From Candidatus Faecicola pullistercoris (lineage in GTDB: Bacteria > Bacillota > Clostridia > Christensenellales > CAG-917), in the NCBI GenBank assembly GCA_018714105.1, contig DVNW01000016.1, positions 26,239 through 90,238 of the forward strand: a stretch of DNA of 64,000 nucleotides, in the 5' to 3' direction. Below the pieces are notes generated by a model, which did no database searches, was not told the DNA's origin, and saw nothing but the letters and a program-made list of their open reading frames with translations. How positions within the stretch are numbered: position 1 is the stretch's first letter; each line of letters opens with the position of its first letter. The translations under genes and the position numbers were made by a program. Shown here one piece after another: positions 40,042 to 48,763 of this stretch.

Positions 40042-40070
40042 AGAATAATATAATTTTTTCCGTTTGTCAA
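40042..40070 (-). promoter_or_regulatory. Promoter for Phe/Tyr leader and aroQ-tyrA operon
   Basis: Minus strand TTGACA - 17 bp - TATTCT, immediately after the aroE-aroK stop codon. Confidence 0.65.
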
Positions 40071-40071
40071 C

Positions 40072-41400
40072 TTATGATAGATAATTTTTTAATTTTTCTT
40101 TTATGCTTTTGAGCATTTCGGGCAAAGAAAGGCTTCCGTCGAGAGTAATGTCCGCGCAATTTTCGTATACCGCCTTGCGTGCGGAATACAGCGCGAGCAG
40201 TCTGTCCCGATCGCCGTCGGAAGCGAGCGGGCGTGCAAAGTCGCCGCGTATGCGCTTGTAACAGAGTTCGAAAGGCGTATCCAAGTAAACGATAATGCCG
40301 TTTCGTTTAAGCGCCTGTACGTTCAGTGAAGAAAGGGGGAGGCCTCCGCCCGCGGCTATTACAGAATTTCGGTATTCGGACACGGCCAGCGCGATTTCGC
40401 TTTCCTTTTCTCTGAAAGCCTTTTCGCCGAGCGAAGCGAAAATATCGCTGATTTTTCCGTATTTGCTCTCGATAAGCGAATCGGTATCCGTCAGGCCGAA
40501 CGCGTATTCTCCGGCGATAAGTTTGCCGAGGCTGCTTTTACCGCTGCCCATAAAACCCGTAAGCACTATATTGCTTTTCACGGGAAAATCCTTTGATATT
40601 TCGGCGTTGCAATCGTCAATAATTCGGGAGAGGTCGGCGTCGCGGAATTTTGCGCCGTACCAGATTTCATGCGCCGCTGCCGCCTGATAAACCAGCATGG
40701 CCATGCCGCTGATATGGTTTACGCCGTATTTCGAGGCTTTAAGGGACAGAACGGTGCGCAAAGGATTATAAATCGCGTCGAAAACGTGTTTCGAACCCGC
40801 GATGACTTCGTCGGTGAAAGGGCAGTCGAATATTTTCGGGTACATCCCGACAGGAGTTGCGTTTAAAAGGACGTCGTATTCGGGCCGCATTTTTTCCAAG
40901 GCAATCACTTTTGCGTTTTTTATACCCAGCGAGGCAAGGGTATCAATGCCTTTTTCCTTGCTTTCGGGCCTTAACGCGACGGTAAGCTCCGCGCCGGCTT
41001 TTACCGCTTCGCACGCCATCATGCGTCCTGCGCCTCCCAGTCCGGCAAGCAGCACCTTGCCGCGCAGCGGGCAGCCTGCCTGTCCGAGCGATTTCAGAAA
41101 GCCCGTAACGTCGGTATTGTATCCTACGCGCGTTTTGACGTCGACCGTATTGACCGCGCGGTAACGCGACGCGTGTTCGTCCGTCCCGTCGAGATAGGGG
41201 ATTACGGCTTCTTTATGCGGTATGGTAATATTGAATCCGTTTGTTTTCATTAACTCGGGAATAACGACAGAAAGGCCGTCGGCAGGACAGTCGTAAACCC
41301 GATAGTCGGGGGATTTGCCGCTTAAATCAAACAGCCTTCGGTGTATGAAAGGCGACATTGTGTGTCTGAGTCTGTACCCGAGAAGTGCGTACTTTTCCAT
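40072..41400 (-). CDS. Bifunctional shikimate dehydrogenase / shikimate kinase (AroE-AroK fusion)
   Basis: N-terminal LLGYRLRHTMSPFIHRRLF, NTDVTGFLKSL (AroE); C-terminal NIVLTGFMGSGKSSLGKLIA, AAGGGLPLS (AroK). Confidence 0.93.
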   Translation of the reverse strand: MEKYALLGYRLRHTMSPFIHRRLFDLSGKSPDYRVYDCPADGLSVVIPELMKTNGFNITIPHKEAVIPYLDGTDEHASRYRAVNTVDVKTRVGYNTDVTGFLKSLGQAGCPLRGKVLLAGLGGAGRMMACEAVKAGAELTVALRPESKEKGIDTLASLGIKNAKVIALEKMRPEYDVLLNATPVGMYPKIFDCPFTDEVIAGSKHVFDAIYNPLRTVLSLKASKYGVNHISGMAMLVYQAAAAHEIWYGAKFRDADLSRIIDDCNAEISKDFPVKSNIVLTGFMGSGKSSLGKLIAGEYAFGLTDTDSLIESKYGKISDIFASLGEKAFREKESEIALAVSEYRNSVIAAGGGLPLSSLNVQALKRNGIIVYLDTPFELCYKRIRGDFARPLASDGDRDRLLALYSARKAVYENCADITLDGSLSLPEMLKSIKEKLKNYLS

Positions 41401-41435
41401 AATCAGTTCTCCGCCAGGCGGCCCGTTTTTGTTTT

Positions 41436-41464
41436 ATGATAAACTTTCCCGCCGTCTTTGTCAA
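41436..41464 (-). promoter_or_regulatory. Promoter of aroE-aroK gene
   Basis: Minus strand TTGACA - 17 bp - TATCAT. Confidence 0.65.
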
Positions 41465-41559
41465 ATTTCTTGTTTAAAGGTTTTTTAATGTTTTTTTAAT
41501 ATTTGAATTTTAAACTGTCTTAAAAATAAAACTGCGGATATTTTTTTTGCCCGAAAAAA

Positions 41560-41575
41560 TGTTAGCCTCCTAACA
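41560..41575 (+). promoter_or_regulatory. Candidate MarR operator
   Basis: Perfect inverted repeat TGTTAG-CCTC-CTAACA, 3 nt before the marR start codon. Confidence 0.6.
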
Positions 41576-41578
41576 ATT

Positions 41579-42016
41579 ATGGAAAAGAAGAGAATAGGTT
41601 TCGAACTGAAAAAAATCACTACGAGAATGAAAAGAATTCTCGATTTGCAGTGCGCCGACAGCCGTGAGCCTATCACGGGCGTACAGGGCTGGATAGTGGC
41701 TTACGTCTGCAATAACCCGGACAGGGACGTCTTTCAGAGGGATATCGAAGAAATGTTCAGAATAAGACGGTCCACGGCCACGGGTATTCTTAACGGCATG
41801 CAGGCCGCGGGGCTGATATTCAGAAGGGCGGTGGATTACGACGCGCGACTCAAAAAGATAGTACCTACCGAAAAAGCCGTTATTCTTCACGGAAAGGCTA
41901 AAAAAGCGCTTGACGAATTCGAAAGCAACCTTAAAAAAAATATACCGGAAGACAAACTGGCGGTATTTTTCGAGGTGCTTGCCCGTATCGGGCGCAATCT
42001 CGACGAACTGGAATAA
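41579..42016 (+). CDS. MarR-family transcriptional regulator
   Basis: wHTH region VFQRDIEEMFRIRRSTATGILNGMQAAGLIFRRAVDYDARLKKIVPTEKA; adjacent to exporter genes. Confidence 0.88.
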   Translation: MEKKRIGFELKKITTRMKRILDLQCADSREPITGVQGWIVAYVCNNPDRDVFQRDIEEMFRIRRSTATGILNGMQAAGLIFRRAVDYDARLKKIVPTEKAVILHGKAKKALDEFESNLKKNIPEDKLAVFFEVLARIGRNLDELE

Positions 42017-42073
42017 AAAAACTTACAGACTATTAATATATTATAATCGGTTGTTACAACCTGAGGAGAGGCT

Positions 42074-43843
42074 ATGATTAAAATTTTCAAGTATCTCGGA
42101 GCGAGGGATTGGGGGCTTGTGGCGCTCTGTCTCGGATTCGTGGTGTTTCAGGTATGGCTTGATTTGAAGATACCCGATTACATGGCCGTTATCACGACGC
42201 TGGTGCAGACGCCGGGAACGGAAATGAGTCAGGTGCTGACGGAAGGCGCGAAAATGCTTGCCTGCGCTTTAGGAAGCCTGGCCGGTACATTTATAGTAGG
42301 GTATCTTTCGGCTTATATCGCGGCTTCGTTTTCAAGAAAAATAAGGAAGCTGGTCTTTGATAAGGTAGAGTCTTTTTCGCTTGCCGAAATGAACGGGTTT
42401 TCAACGGCAAGTCTTATAACGCGTTCCACTAACGACATCACTCAGATTCAGCTTATAATCGCGCTCGGCCTTCAAGCCATAATCAGGGCGCCTATAATGG
42501 CGATATGGGCGATTACCAAAATAGCCGACAAGGCATGGCAATGGACTACCGCCACTGCGGTTGCGGTAGCCATGCTGCTTGCAATAATAACGGTTATAAT
42601 TGTTTTCGTTATCCCTAATTTCAAGAAAATACAGGGCCTTACCGACGATATAAACAGGGTAATGCGCGAAAACATTACGGGTATAAGGGTAGTACGCGCA
42701 TATAACGCGGAAGATTATCAGCAGAACAAATTCGACGTATACAACACAAAACTTACCCAAATAAATCTGACTTCTTACAGGTTTATGTCCGTGATGATGC
42801 CCGGCATGAATTTTATTTCTTCCTGTCTGACGATGTCGATATACTGGCTGGGCGCCTTTATAATCAACGGAGCCTCCGGGCTTACGGACAAGATAGGTCT
42901 TTTCAGCGATATGGTAGTGTTTACTTCATACGCCATGCAGGTGGTAATGTCGTTTATGTTGCTGATTATGATATTCGTACTGGGCCCGAGAGCGATGGTT
43001 TCGGCGCATCGTATCAACGAGGTGCTGGATACGAAAAACACTATTAACGACGGTGCGAACATAGGCCTTACGGATAAGCAGAACAGAGGTCTGGTGCAGT
43101 TTAAAAACGTCGGCTTCGCATATCCCGACGCAGGAGGCGAAATAGTAAAGAATATTTCTTTCGAGGCTAAGCCGGGGCAGACTCTCGCGATTATAGGAGC
43201 TACGGGCTCGGGCAAATCGTCCATTGTAAAGCTGATTCCCAGGCTTTACGACGCTACCTCGGGCGAAGTGCTTGTGGACGGCATTAACGTTAAGGATTAT
43301 ACGCTTGAAGCGCTGCGCAACAGAATAGGTTACGTACCGCAGAAAGCCGTGTTGTTTTCGGGAACGGTAAGCTCCAACGTGGGTTACGGCAGCAACGGCG
43401 GCGACGGTTTTTCCGAACAGTGCGTAAAAGAAGCAGTGGAAACAGCTCAGGCAAAGGAGTTCGTCGAGGAAAAGGAAGGGGAATACGAAGCCGCTGTGGC
43501 CCAGGGCGGCTCGAATTTTTCGGGCGGACAGAAACAACGTCTGTCCATAGCCAGGGCGATAGCGAGAAAACCCGAAATTTTCATTTTCGACGACAGCTTC
43601 TCGGCGCTGGACTTTAAGACCGACAGAATCCTGCGCTCGTCCCTTAAAGAAAGGACGGGGGACGCTACCGTAATTATAGTCGCTCAGCGTATAGGAACAA
43701 TCAGGGACGCCGACAGAATACTCGTTCTGGACAAGGGAGAAATCGTCGGCGACGGCACGCACGAAGAGCTTATGAAAAACTGTGCGGTATATCAGGAAAT
43801 AGCTTATTCGCAGCTTTCCAAGGAGGAACTTGAAAATGAGTAA
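42074..43843 (+). CDS. ABC exporter half-transporter (permease + ATPase)
   Basis: TMD region plus GATGSGKSSIVKLIPRLYD and FSGGQKQRLSIARAIARKPEIFIFDDSFSALD. Confidence 0.93.
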   Translation: MIKIFKYLGARDWGLVALCLGFVVFQVWLDLKIPDYMAVITTLVQTPGTEMSQVLTEGAKMLACALGSLAGTFIVGYLSAYIAASFSRKIRKLVFDKVESFSLAEMNGFSTASLITRSTNDITQIQLIIALGLQAIIRAPIMAIWAITKIADKAWQWTTATAVAVAMLLAIITVIIVFVIPNFKKIQGLTDDINRVMRENITGIRVVRAYNAEDYQQNKFDVYNTKLTQINLTSYRFMSVMMPGMNFISSCLTMSIYWLGAFIINGASGLTDKIGLFSDMVVFTSYAMQVVMSFMLLIMIFVLGPRAMVSAHRINEVLDTKNTINDGANIGLTDKQNRGLVQFKNVGFAYPDAGGEIVKNISFEAKPGQTLAIIGATGSGKSSIVKLIPRLYDATSGEVLVDGINVKDYTLEALRNRIGYVPQKAVLFSGTVSSNVGYGSNGGDGFSEQCVKEAVETAQAKEFVEEKEGEYEAAVAQGGSNFSGGQKQRLSIARAIARKPEIFIFDDSFSALDFKTDRILRSSLKERTGDATVIIVAQRIGTIRDADRILVLDKGEIVGDGTHEELMKNCAVYQEIAYSQLSKEELENE

Positions 43844-45650
43844 TCCCGGTATGAGAAGAGGCCCGATGGGCGGAAGAAACGTAGGCGGCGGAGAAAGAGC
43901 CAAAGACTTTAAACAGGCGATTAGCGCCCTTATAAAGTATTGCGGCAAGTATGTTCCCGTAATAATAACGGCAATGGTAATGGCCGCTCTGGGCGCGGTT
44001 TTAAGAGTTATAGGCCCTGAGTTTTTAAGCCGCATAACCGAAGAAATAGAGCAGGGTATAGTAACCGGCATAAATATGGACAATATTGCAAAACTTGGAG
44101 TTATACTTATTGTTTTGTATACTTTAAGCGGCATTTTTGGCTATTTTCAGAGTTTTATAATGGCTACTGTTACGCAAAAACTCACCCGTAAGATGAGGGA
44201 CGACATCTCTCATAAGGTCAACAGATTGCCTCTTGCGTACTTCGATAAGGTGACTTACGGCGACGTGCTCAGCCGAGTAACCAACGACGTCGACGCCATA
44301 GGCAACGCGCTTAACATGAGCATAGGACAGCTTATGAGCGCCGTCGCCCTTTTCCTCGGCTCGCTCATAATGATGTACGTTACAAATTGGATACTGGCTT
44401 CGGTAGCCGTGGTTTCCACTTTGCTCGGCTTTGTGATGATGGTACTGATAATATCGAAATCCCAGAAGTATTTTGTAATTCAGCAACGCGAACTCGGGCT
44501 TATCAACGGCCATATAGAAGAGATTTATTCCGGTCACGAGGTGGTTAAGGCCTACAACGGCGAGAATCAGGCGATAAGTTATTTCGACAAAATCAACGAC
44601 CGTCTTTTCGGCAGCGCATGGAAATCGCAGTTCCTGTCAGGCCTTATGATGCCGCTTATGGCATTTATAGGTAACCTCGGATTCGTGTGCGTATGCGTTA
44701 CGGGCGCGGCGCTCGTGCTTAACGGACGCATCGAGTTTTCGGTTATAGTCGCTTTTATGGTGTACGTAAGACTGTTTGCTCAGCCTTTGTCGCAGATAGC
44801 TCAGGCGTTTACCAGCCTGCAGTCGGCCGCCGCCGCGGGAGAGAGAGTTTTCGAATTCCTGGGCGAAAAGGAAATGGAGGACGAATCGGCAAAGACCGAT
44901 TATCTTGACCCTCAGGATACAAACGGCAACGTCGTTTTCAAAAACGTGAAATTCGGATATAATCCCGACAATATTATAATTCACGATTTCAACATGCAGG
45001 CAAAATCGGGGCAGAAAATAGCCATAGTCGGACCTACCGGCGCGGGCAAAACCACCCTCGTGAATCTGCTGATGCGCTTTTACGAACTTAACGGGGGTTC
45101 TATCAGTATCGACGGGCACCCCATAGACGGTCTGAAAAGGAGCAACGTACACGACTTGTTCGGTATGGTTCTGCAAGACACATGGCTGTTTGAAGGAACG
45201 GTGCGCGAGAATATCGTATACGACAAACAGGGCATTACCGACGAGATGCTGGACGAGGTCTGCAAAACGGTGGGTATCGATCATCTTGTAAAATCACTTC
45301 CCAACGGGTACGATACCGTGCTTAACGAAAACGCAAATCTTTCGGCGGGACAGAAGCAGCTTATAACCATAGCGCGGGCCATGATCGAAAACGCGCCGCT
45401 CCTGATACTTGACGAAGCTACGAGTTCGGTTGATACGCGTACCGAACAACTTATTCAGAAGGCCATGGACAAACTTACCGAAGGGCGTACGAGTTTCGTT
45501 ATAGCGCACAGGCTTTCCACAATTAAGAACGCCGACCTCATACTCGTGCTTAAAGACGGCGACGTGGTCGAAAGCGGTACGCATACTCAGCTTTTGGAAA
45601 AGAGCGGTTTTTATGCCGACCTTTACAACAGCCAGTTCGAACCCGCCTGA
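43836..45650 (+). CDS. ABC exporter half-transporter (permease + ATPase), partner of preceding gene
   Basis: GPTGAGKTTLVNLLMRFYE, LSAGQKQLITIARAMIENAPLLILDEATSSVDTRTE; overlaps previous gene by 8 nt. Confidence 0.93.
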   Translation: MSNPGMRRGPMGGRNVGGGERAKDFKQAISALIKYCGKYVPVIITAMVMAALGAVLRVIGPEFLSRITEEIEQGIVTGINMDNIAKLGVILIVLYTLSGIFGYFQSFIMATVTQKLTRKMRDDISHKVNRLPLAYFDKVTYGDVLSRVTNDVDAIGNALNMSIGQLMSAVALFLGSLIMMYVTNWILASVAVVSTLLGFVMMVLIISKSQKYFVIQQRELGLINGHIEEIYSGHEVVKAYNGENQAISYFDKINDRLFGSAWKSQFLSGLMMPLMAFIGNLGFVCVCVTGAALVLNGRIEFSVIVAFMVYVRLFAQPLSQIAQAFTSLQSAAAAGERVFEFLGEKEMEDESAKTDYLDPQDTNGNVVFKNVKFGYNPDNIIIHDFNMQAKSGQKIAIVGPTGAGKTTLVNLLMRFYELNGGSISIDGHPIDGLKRSNVHDLFGMVLQDTWLFEGTVRENIVYDKQGITDEMLDEVCKTVGIDHLVKSLPNGYDTVLNENANLSAGQKQLITIARAMIENAPLLILDEATSSVDTRTEQLIQKAMDKLTEGRTSFVIAHRLSTIKNADLILVLKDGDVVESGTHTQLLEKSGFYADLYNSQFEPA

Positions 45651-45783
45651 TAAAATGCGGCGGGCGCTCTCTTGCGTTTTAACGGCGCGTATGGTATACT
45701 GATTTTGCAAAAGCGCACTGTTTCCGGCAGCTGAGCGGATAATTAATCGCTTTTTGCAAATAATATCGAGGATGTATTGCGTT

Positions 45784-46203
45784 ATGACCGAACAATTTGT
45801 AAGCATAGATTCTTTTTTTGCCGAAGCGGCCGGCGTGGAGGTGATTTCCGAAGGCGCGGCAAGCGCGTTTGACGCGCGGTCCGAACAGTTTGCCGCCGTT
45901 ACAGGCGCGCTTGAAAAAATAAACGCCGACGGTTACGAGATGCCCGCTCTCGGCGTGAGCGTGGATTCTTTTACAAAAAACGAAATGAAAAAGGGCGTCT
46001 GGCTCAGGTTTGTTTTTTCCCGTACGCGCGAGCATAACGGTATGCCGTTCGACGCTCTCCTTATCAAAATCGAACCTAATTTTCACGGATATAACATAGA
46101 AAGGCAGAACGGCGGAATTTACGGGGGCAGATGCTTCTACTTCAACCTTAATTCCGGCGATATGAGCGCGTTATCGGATACCGTAAACGGGCTGTTAAAA
46201 TAA
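45784..46203 (+). CDS. Hypothetical protein
   Basis: 139-aa ORF between a TTGCGT-N17-TATACT promoter-like element and a strong terminator; no family recognised. Confidence 0.55.
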   Translation: MTEQFVSIDSFFAEAAGVEVISEGAASAFDARSEQFAAVTGALEKINADGYEMPALGVSVDSFTKNEMKKGVWLRFVFSRTREHNGMPFDALLIKIEPNFHGYNIERQNGGIYGGRCFYFNLNSGDMSALSDTVNGLLK

Positions 46204-46224
46204 AAACAAAACTTTTAAGTAATC

Positions 46225-46253
46225 AAATAAAGGGCTTAGCCCTTTATTTTTTT
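46225..46253 (+). terminator. Intrinsic terminator
   Basis: AAATAAAGGGCT-t-AGCCCTTTATTTTTTT. Confidence 0.85.
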
Positions 46254-46324
46254 GGAAAATTTTGTAAAAAACAAAAAATTTTTCCGCTTTTTCATATAAT
46301 TTTGTGTTAATAATTACGTTTTTG

Positions 46325-46353
46325 TTGAAAAAATATCAGGCGTCTGTTATAAT
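46325..46353 (+). promoter_or_regulatory. Promoter of ABC / giant Ig-like protein operon
   Basis: TTGAAA - 17 bp - TATAAT. Confidence 0.75.
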
Positions 46354-46361
46354 TAACACGT

Positions 46362-46387
46362 AATATTTATTTTTATTAATAAATATT
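46362..46387 (+). repeat. Perfect inverted repeat at the presumed transcription start
   Basis: AATATTTATT-tttatt-AATAAATATT (10-bp arms). Confidence 0.75.
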
Positions 46388-46419
46388 TAATAACTGTATT
46401 GTGTCAGAGGGGAAACTGT

Positions 46420-47136
46420 ATGCTCGATATAAAAGACTTTTCCAAAACCTATTCCGGCGCCGATTATTATTCCGCTTACAAAATCAACCTGCATATAGAC
46501 GACGGCGAGGTTTGCGGTCTTGTGGGAAGTAACGGCGCGGGTAAATCCACTATAATCAAAAGCGTGACGGGGATACTTCCTTTCGAAGAGGGTACCGTTA
46601 CGGTAAACGGTTTCGACATGAAAGCCGATCCCGTAAAAGCAAAGCGCACCATCGGATACGTGCCCGACGACCATACCGTGTACGACAAGCTCACGGGCAG
46701 GGAATACGTAAATTATATAGGCAGCCTTTACCGCGTTGCCAAAGCGGATAAAAAGGCCGTAATAGAAGGTTACGCCAAACTTTTCAACATAGAACACGCC
46801 CTCGACAATCAGATAGGAAGCTATTCTCACGGCATGAAGCAGAAAATTTGCATAATGGGTTCCATCGTTCATTCTCCCAGACTGTGGATTCTGGACGAAC
46901 CCATGGTAGGCCTTGATCCGCAGACCATGAACGAACTTATGATGCTTATACGCGAATATGCCAATCAAGGTAACTCGGTTATGTTCTCGTCGCACAATCT
47001 GGACGTTGTGGCCAAGGTATGCGACAAGGTTGCCTTTATCGTCAAGGGTAAACTCGTTTCGCTTGTCGACCTCAGGACGGTCAATCCGCAGACTTTCAAC
47101 CTTGACGAGTATTTCATGAAACTGAACGTCAGATAA
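46420..47136 (+). CDS. ABC transporter ATP-binding protein
   Basis: GLVGSNGAGKSTIIKSVTG, SHGMKQKICIMGSI, LWILDEPMVGLDPQ. Confidence 0.93.
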   Translation: MLDIKDFSKTYSGADYYSAYKINLHIDDGEVCGLVGSNGAGKSTIIKSVTGILPFEEGTVTVNGFDMKADPVKAKRTIGYVPDDHTVYDKLTGREYVNYIGSLYRVAKADKKAVIEGYAKLFNIEHALDNQIGSYSHGMKQKICIMGSIVHSPRLWILDEPMVGLDPQTMNELMMLIREYANQGNSVMFSSHNLDVVAKVCDKVAFIVKGKLVSLVDLRTVNPQTFNLDEYFMKLNVR

Positions 47137-47140
47137 CGAT

Positions 47141-48751
47141 ATGCACGAAATAACTGCTTTTATCAAACTTCAAATGAAGCTCAGGTGGGGCAAGGACGGC
47201 GCTACCGACAAAAAAAGCACGGCGGTGACTTTTGTCATCGGCTTGCTGACCGTCGTGGTCATGCTGGGGCTTCTGTTCGTATTTTCGGGCATACTCGTAC
47301 AGAGTTTCGACGGCAGACTTTCGGCGGAACAAATCTCTATAGTTTTCATTACCGTTATCGAAGCCGTACTTGCCGTCGCGGCGGTAGGTTCGCAGATAAA
47401 ATGGCTTTTGAAGCCGCACGATATCAATATCACGGCGCGGTTTCCGATTTCCTCATTTCAGATGTTCATTGCAAACCTCGCGATGATATATCTGAATCTG
47501 TTTATTTACGCGCTGATGCTCACGATACCCATAATGTCGGTATTTGCCCTGGCGGCCGAAATATTCACTTTCAGATATTTTATAGGGCTTATAATCGCGT
47601 CGGCGTTTGCGCCTGCCGTGCCTTTTGCCGTGTCTACGCTGATAGCCATTCCCGTTATGTATATTCTGACCGTGCTGGAAAACCACAATTACGTAAAACT
47701 CGTCATTTTCGTCGTGGCGCTCGTGGCCTTTTTCATCGCATACGATTATTTGCTTAACGTAATGGCCGAGTATTTCATCAATCAGAAAGTATCCAATCAG
47801 ACCGTGGACATCTGGGATAAAATAATAGCCGCGCTGTCGGTTAAAGCCAACGTGTCCGTCTTTTTAAACGACGTGATATTCCTGCAAAACACGCTGAAAA
47901 GCATTCTTATACTGCTTGCGGCGTTCGCGGTATTTTCGGCCGCGGGCATATTTGCAGCAAAACTTGTATACGACCGTGTCAGATACAAGGCTCTCGAAGG
48001 CGTAAGGACGGTTTACAATAAGGTTACCAAGGAAAATTCCGATTCGCCGTATCTTGCTATTTTCAAACGCGAATTCAAGGAAATCATGCGCACCAGAATT
48101 TACGCCTATTTCTATCTCGGAATAGCCGTGGCGACTCCCGTTATGGTTTTTTTCTGCGACCGTCTGGTTTCCTCTGTCGGGCAGGCTCAACTTGGAGGTT
48201 CCATAGGCTTCGGGACGTCCCTTCTCGTCATATCGGCCTTTATGGCCATGATCAACGTTTTTGCCGCCAGCGCAATCAGCAGGGAGGGGCAGAGGTTTTA
48301 TATTTCCAAAATCATTCCCGTCAGATTTACCGCGCAGCTTCTCGTCAAGGGAAGCCTTAACCTAATAGTCGCGGCAGGCGCTCTTATTATAAGCTGTTTC
48401 GTAATAGGAAAGCTCGGTTTCGTCACTCCCGAACAGGTGGCGGTTATTATAGTAGTGGAGCTTCTCTTATCCTTAGCCTTTATATTTAACGGCTTTAACC
48501 TTAATCTCAGACATCCGCATCTGCGCAACAAGGCAAACGGAGACGTAAACGAAACAAACGTAACCACCATGATGATAACGGGCATCTTTCTCAGCGCCGT
48601 TCTGGGAGGAGTCGCTATTATCGTTTCATTCAGCAGCGACGTATCGGTAACATATTACATCTCGCTTGCCGTTACCGTAATTTACCTGGTTATAAACGCG
48701 GCCGTCTTTTTCAGGTCGGCCGAAAAGAAGTATTATTCAATCGAAAGTTAG
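47141..48751 (+). CDS. Large ABC transporter permease
   Basis: 536 aa with many hydrophobic segments, directly downstream of the ATPase gene. Confidence 0.8.
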   Translation: MHEITAFIKLQMKLRWGKDGATDKKSTAVTFVIGLLTVVVMLGLLFVFSGILVQSFDGRLSAEQISIVFITVIEAVLAVAAVGSQIKWLLKPHDINITARFPISSFQMFIANLAMIYLNLFIYALMLTIPIMSVFALAAEIFTFRYFIGLIIASAFAPAVPFAVSTLIAIPVMYILTVLENHNYVKLVIFVVALVAFFIAYDYLLNVMAEYFINQKVSNQTVDIWDKIIAALSVKANVSVFLNDVIFLQNTLKSILILLAAFAVFSAAGIFAAKLVYDRVRYKALEGVRTVYNKVTKENSDSPYLAIFKREFKEIMRTRIYAYFYLGIAVATPVMVFFCDRLVSSVGQAQLGGSIGFGTSLLVISAFMAMINVFAASAISREGQRFYISKIIPVRFTAQLLVKGSLNLIVAAGALIISCFVIGKLGFVTPEQVAVIIVVELLLSLAFIFNGFNLNLRHPHLRNKANGDVNETNVTTMMITGIFLSAVLGGVAIIVSFSSDVSVTYYISLAVTVIYLVINAAVFFRSAEKKYYSIES

Positions 48752-48763
48752 AGAGGTATTAAT

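Noticed and set aside
39850-40070. T-box leader upstream of aroQ
   Set aside because: No T-box sequence (UGGNACCGCG-like) is present; the F/Y-rich peptide gives a simpler explanation.
42926-44134. 402-aa minus-strand ORF across the two ABC exporter genes
   Set aside because: Shadow ORF spanning the junction of two well-supported genes.
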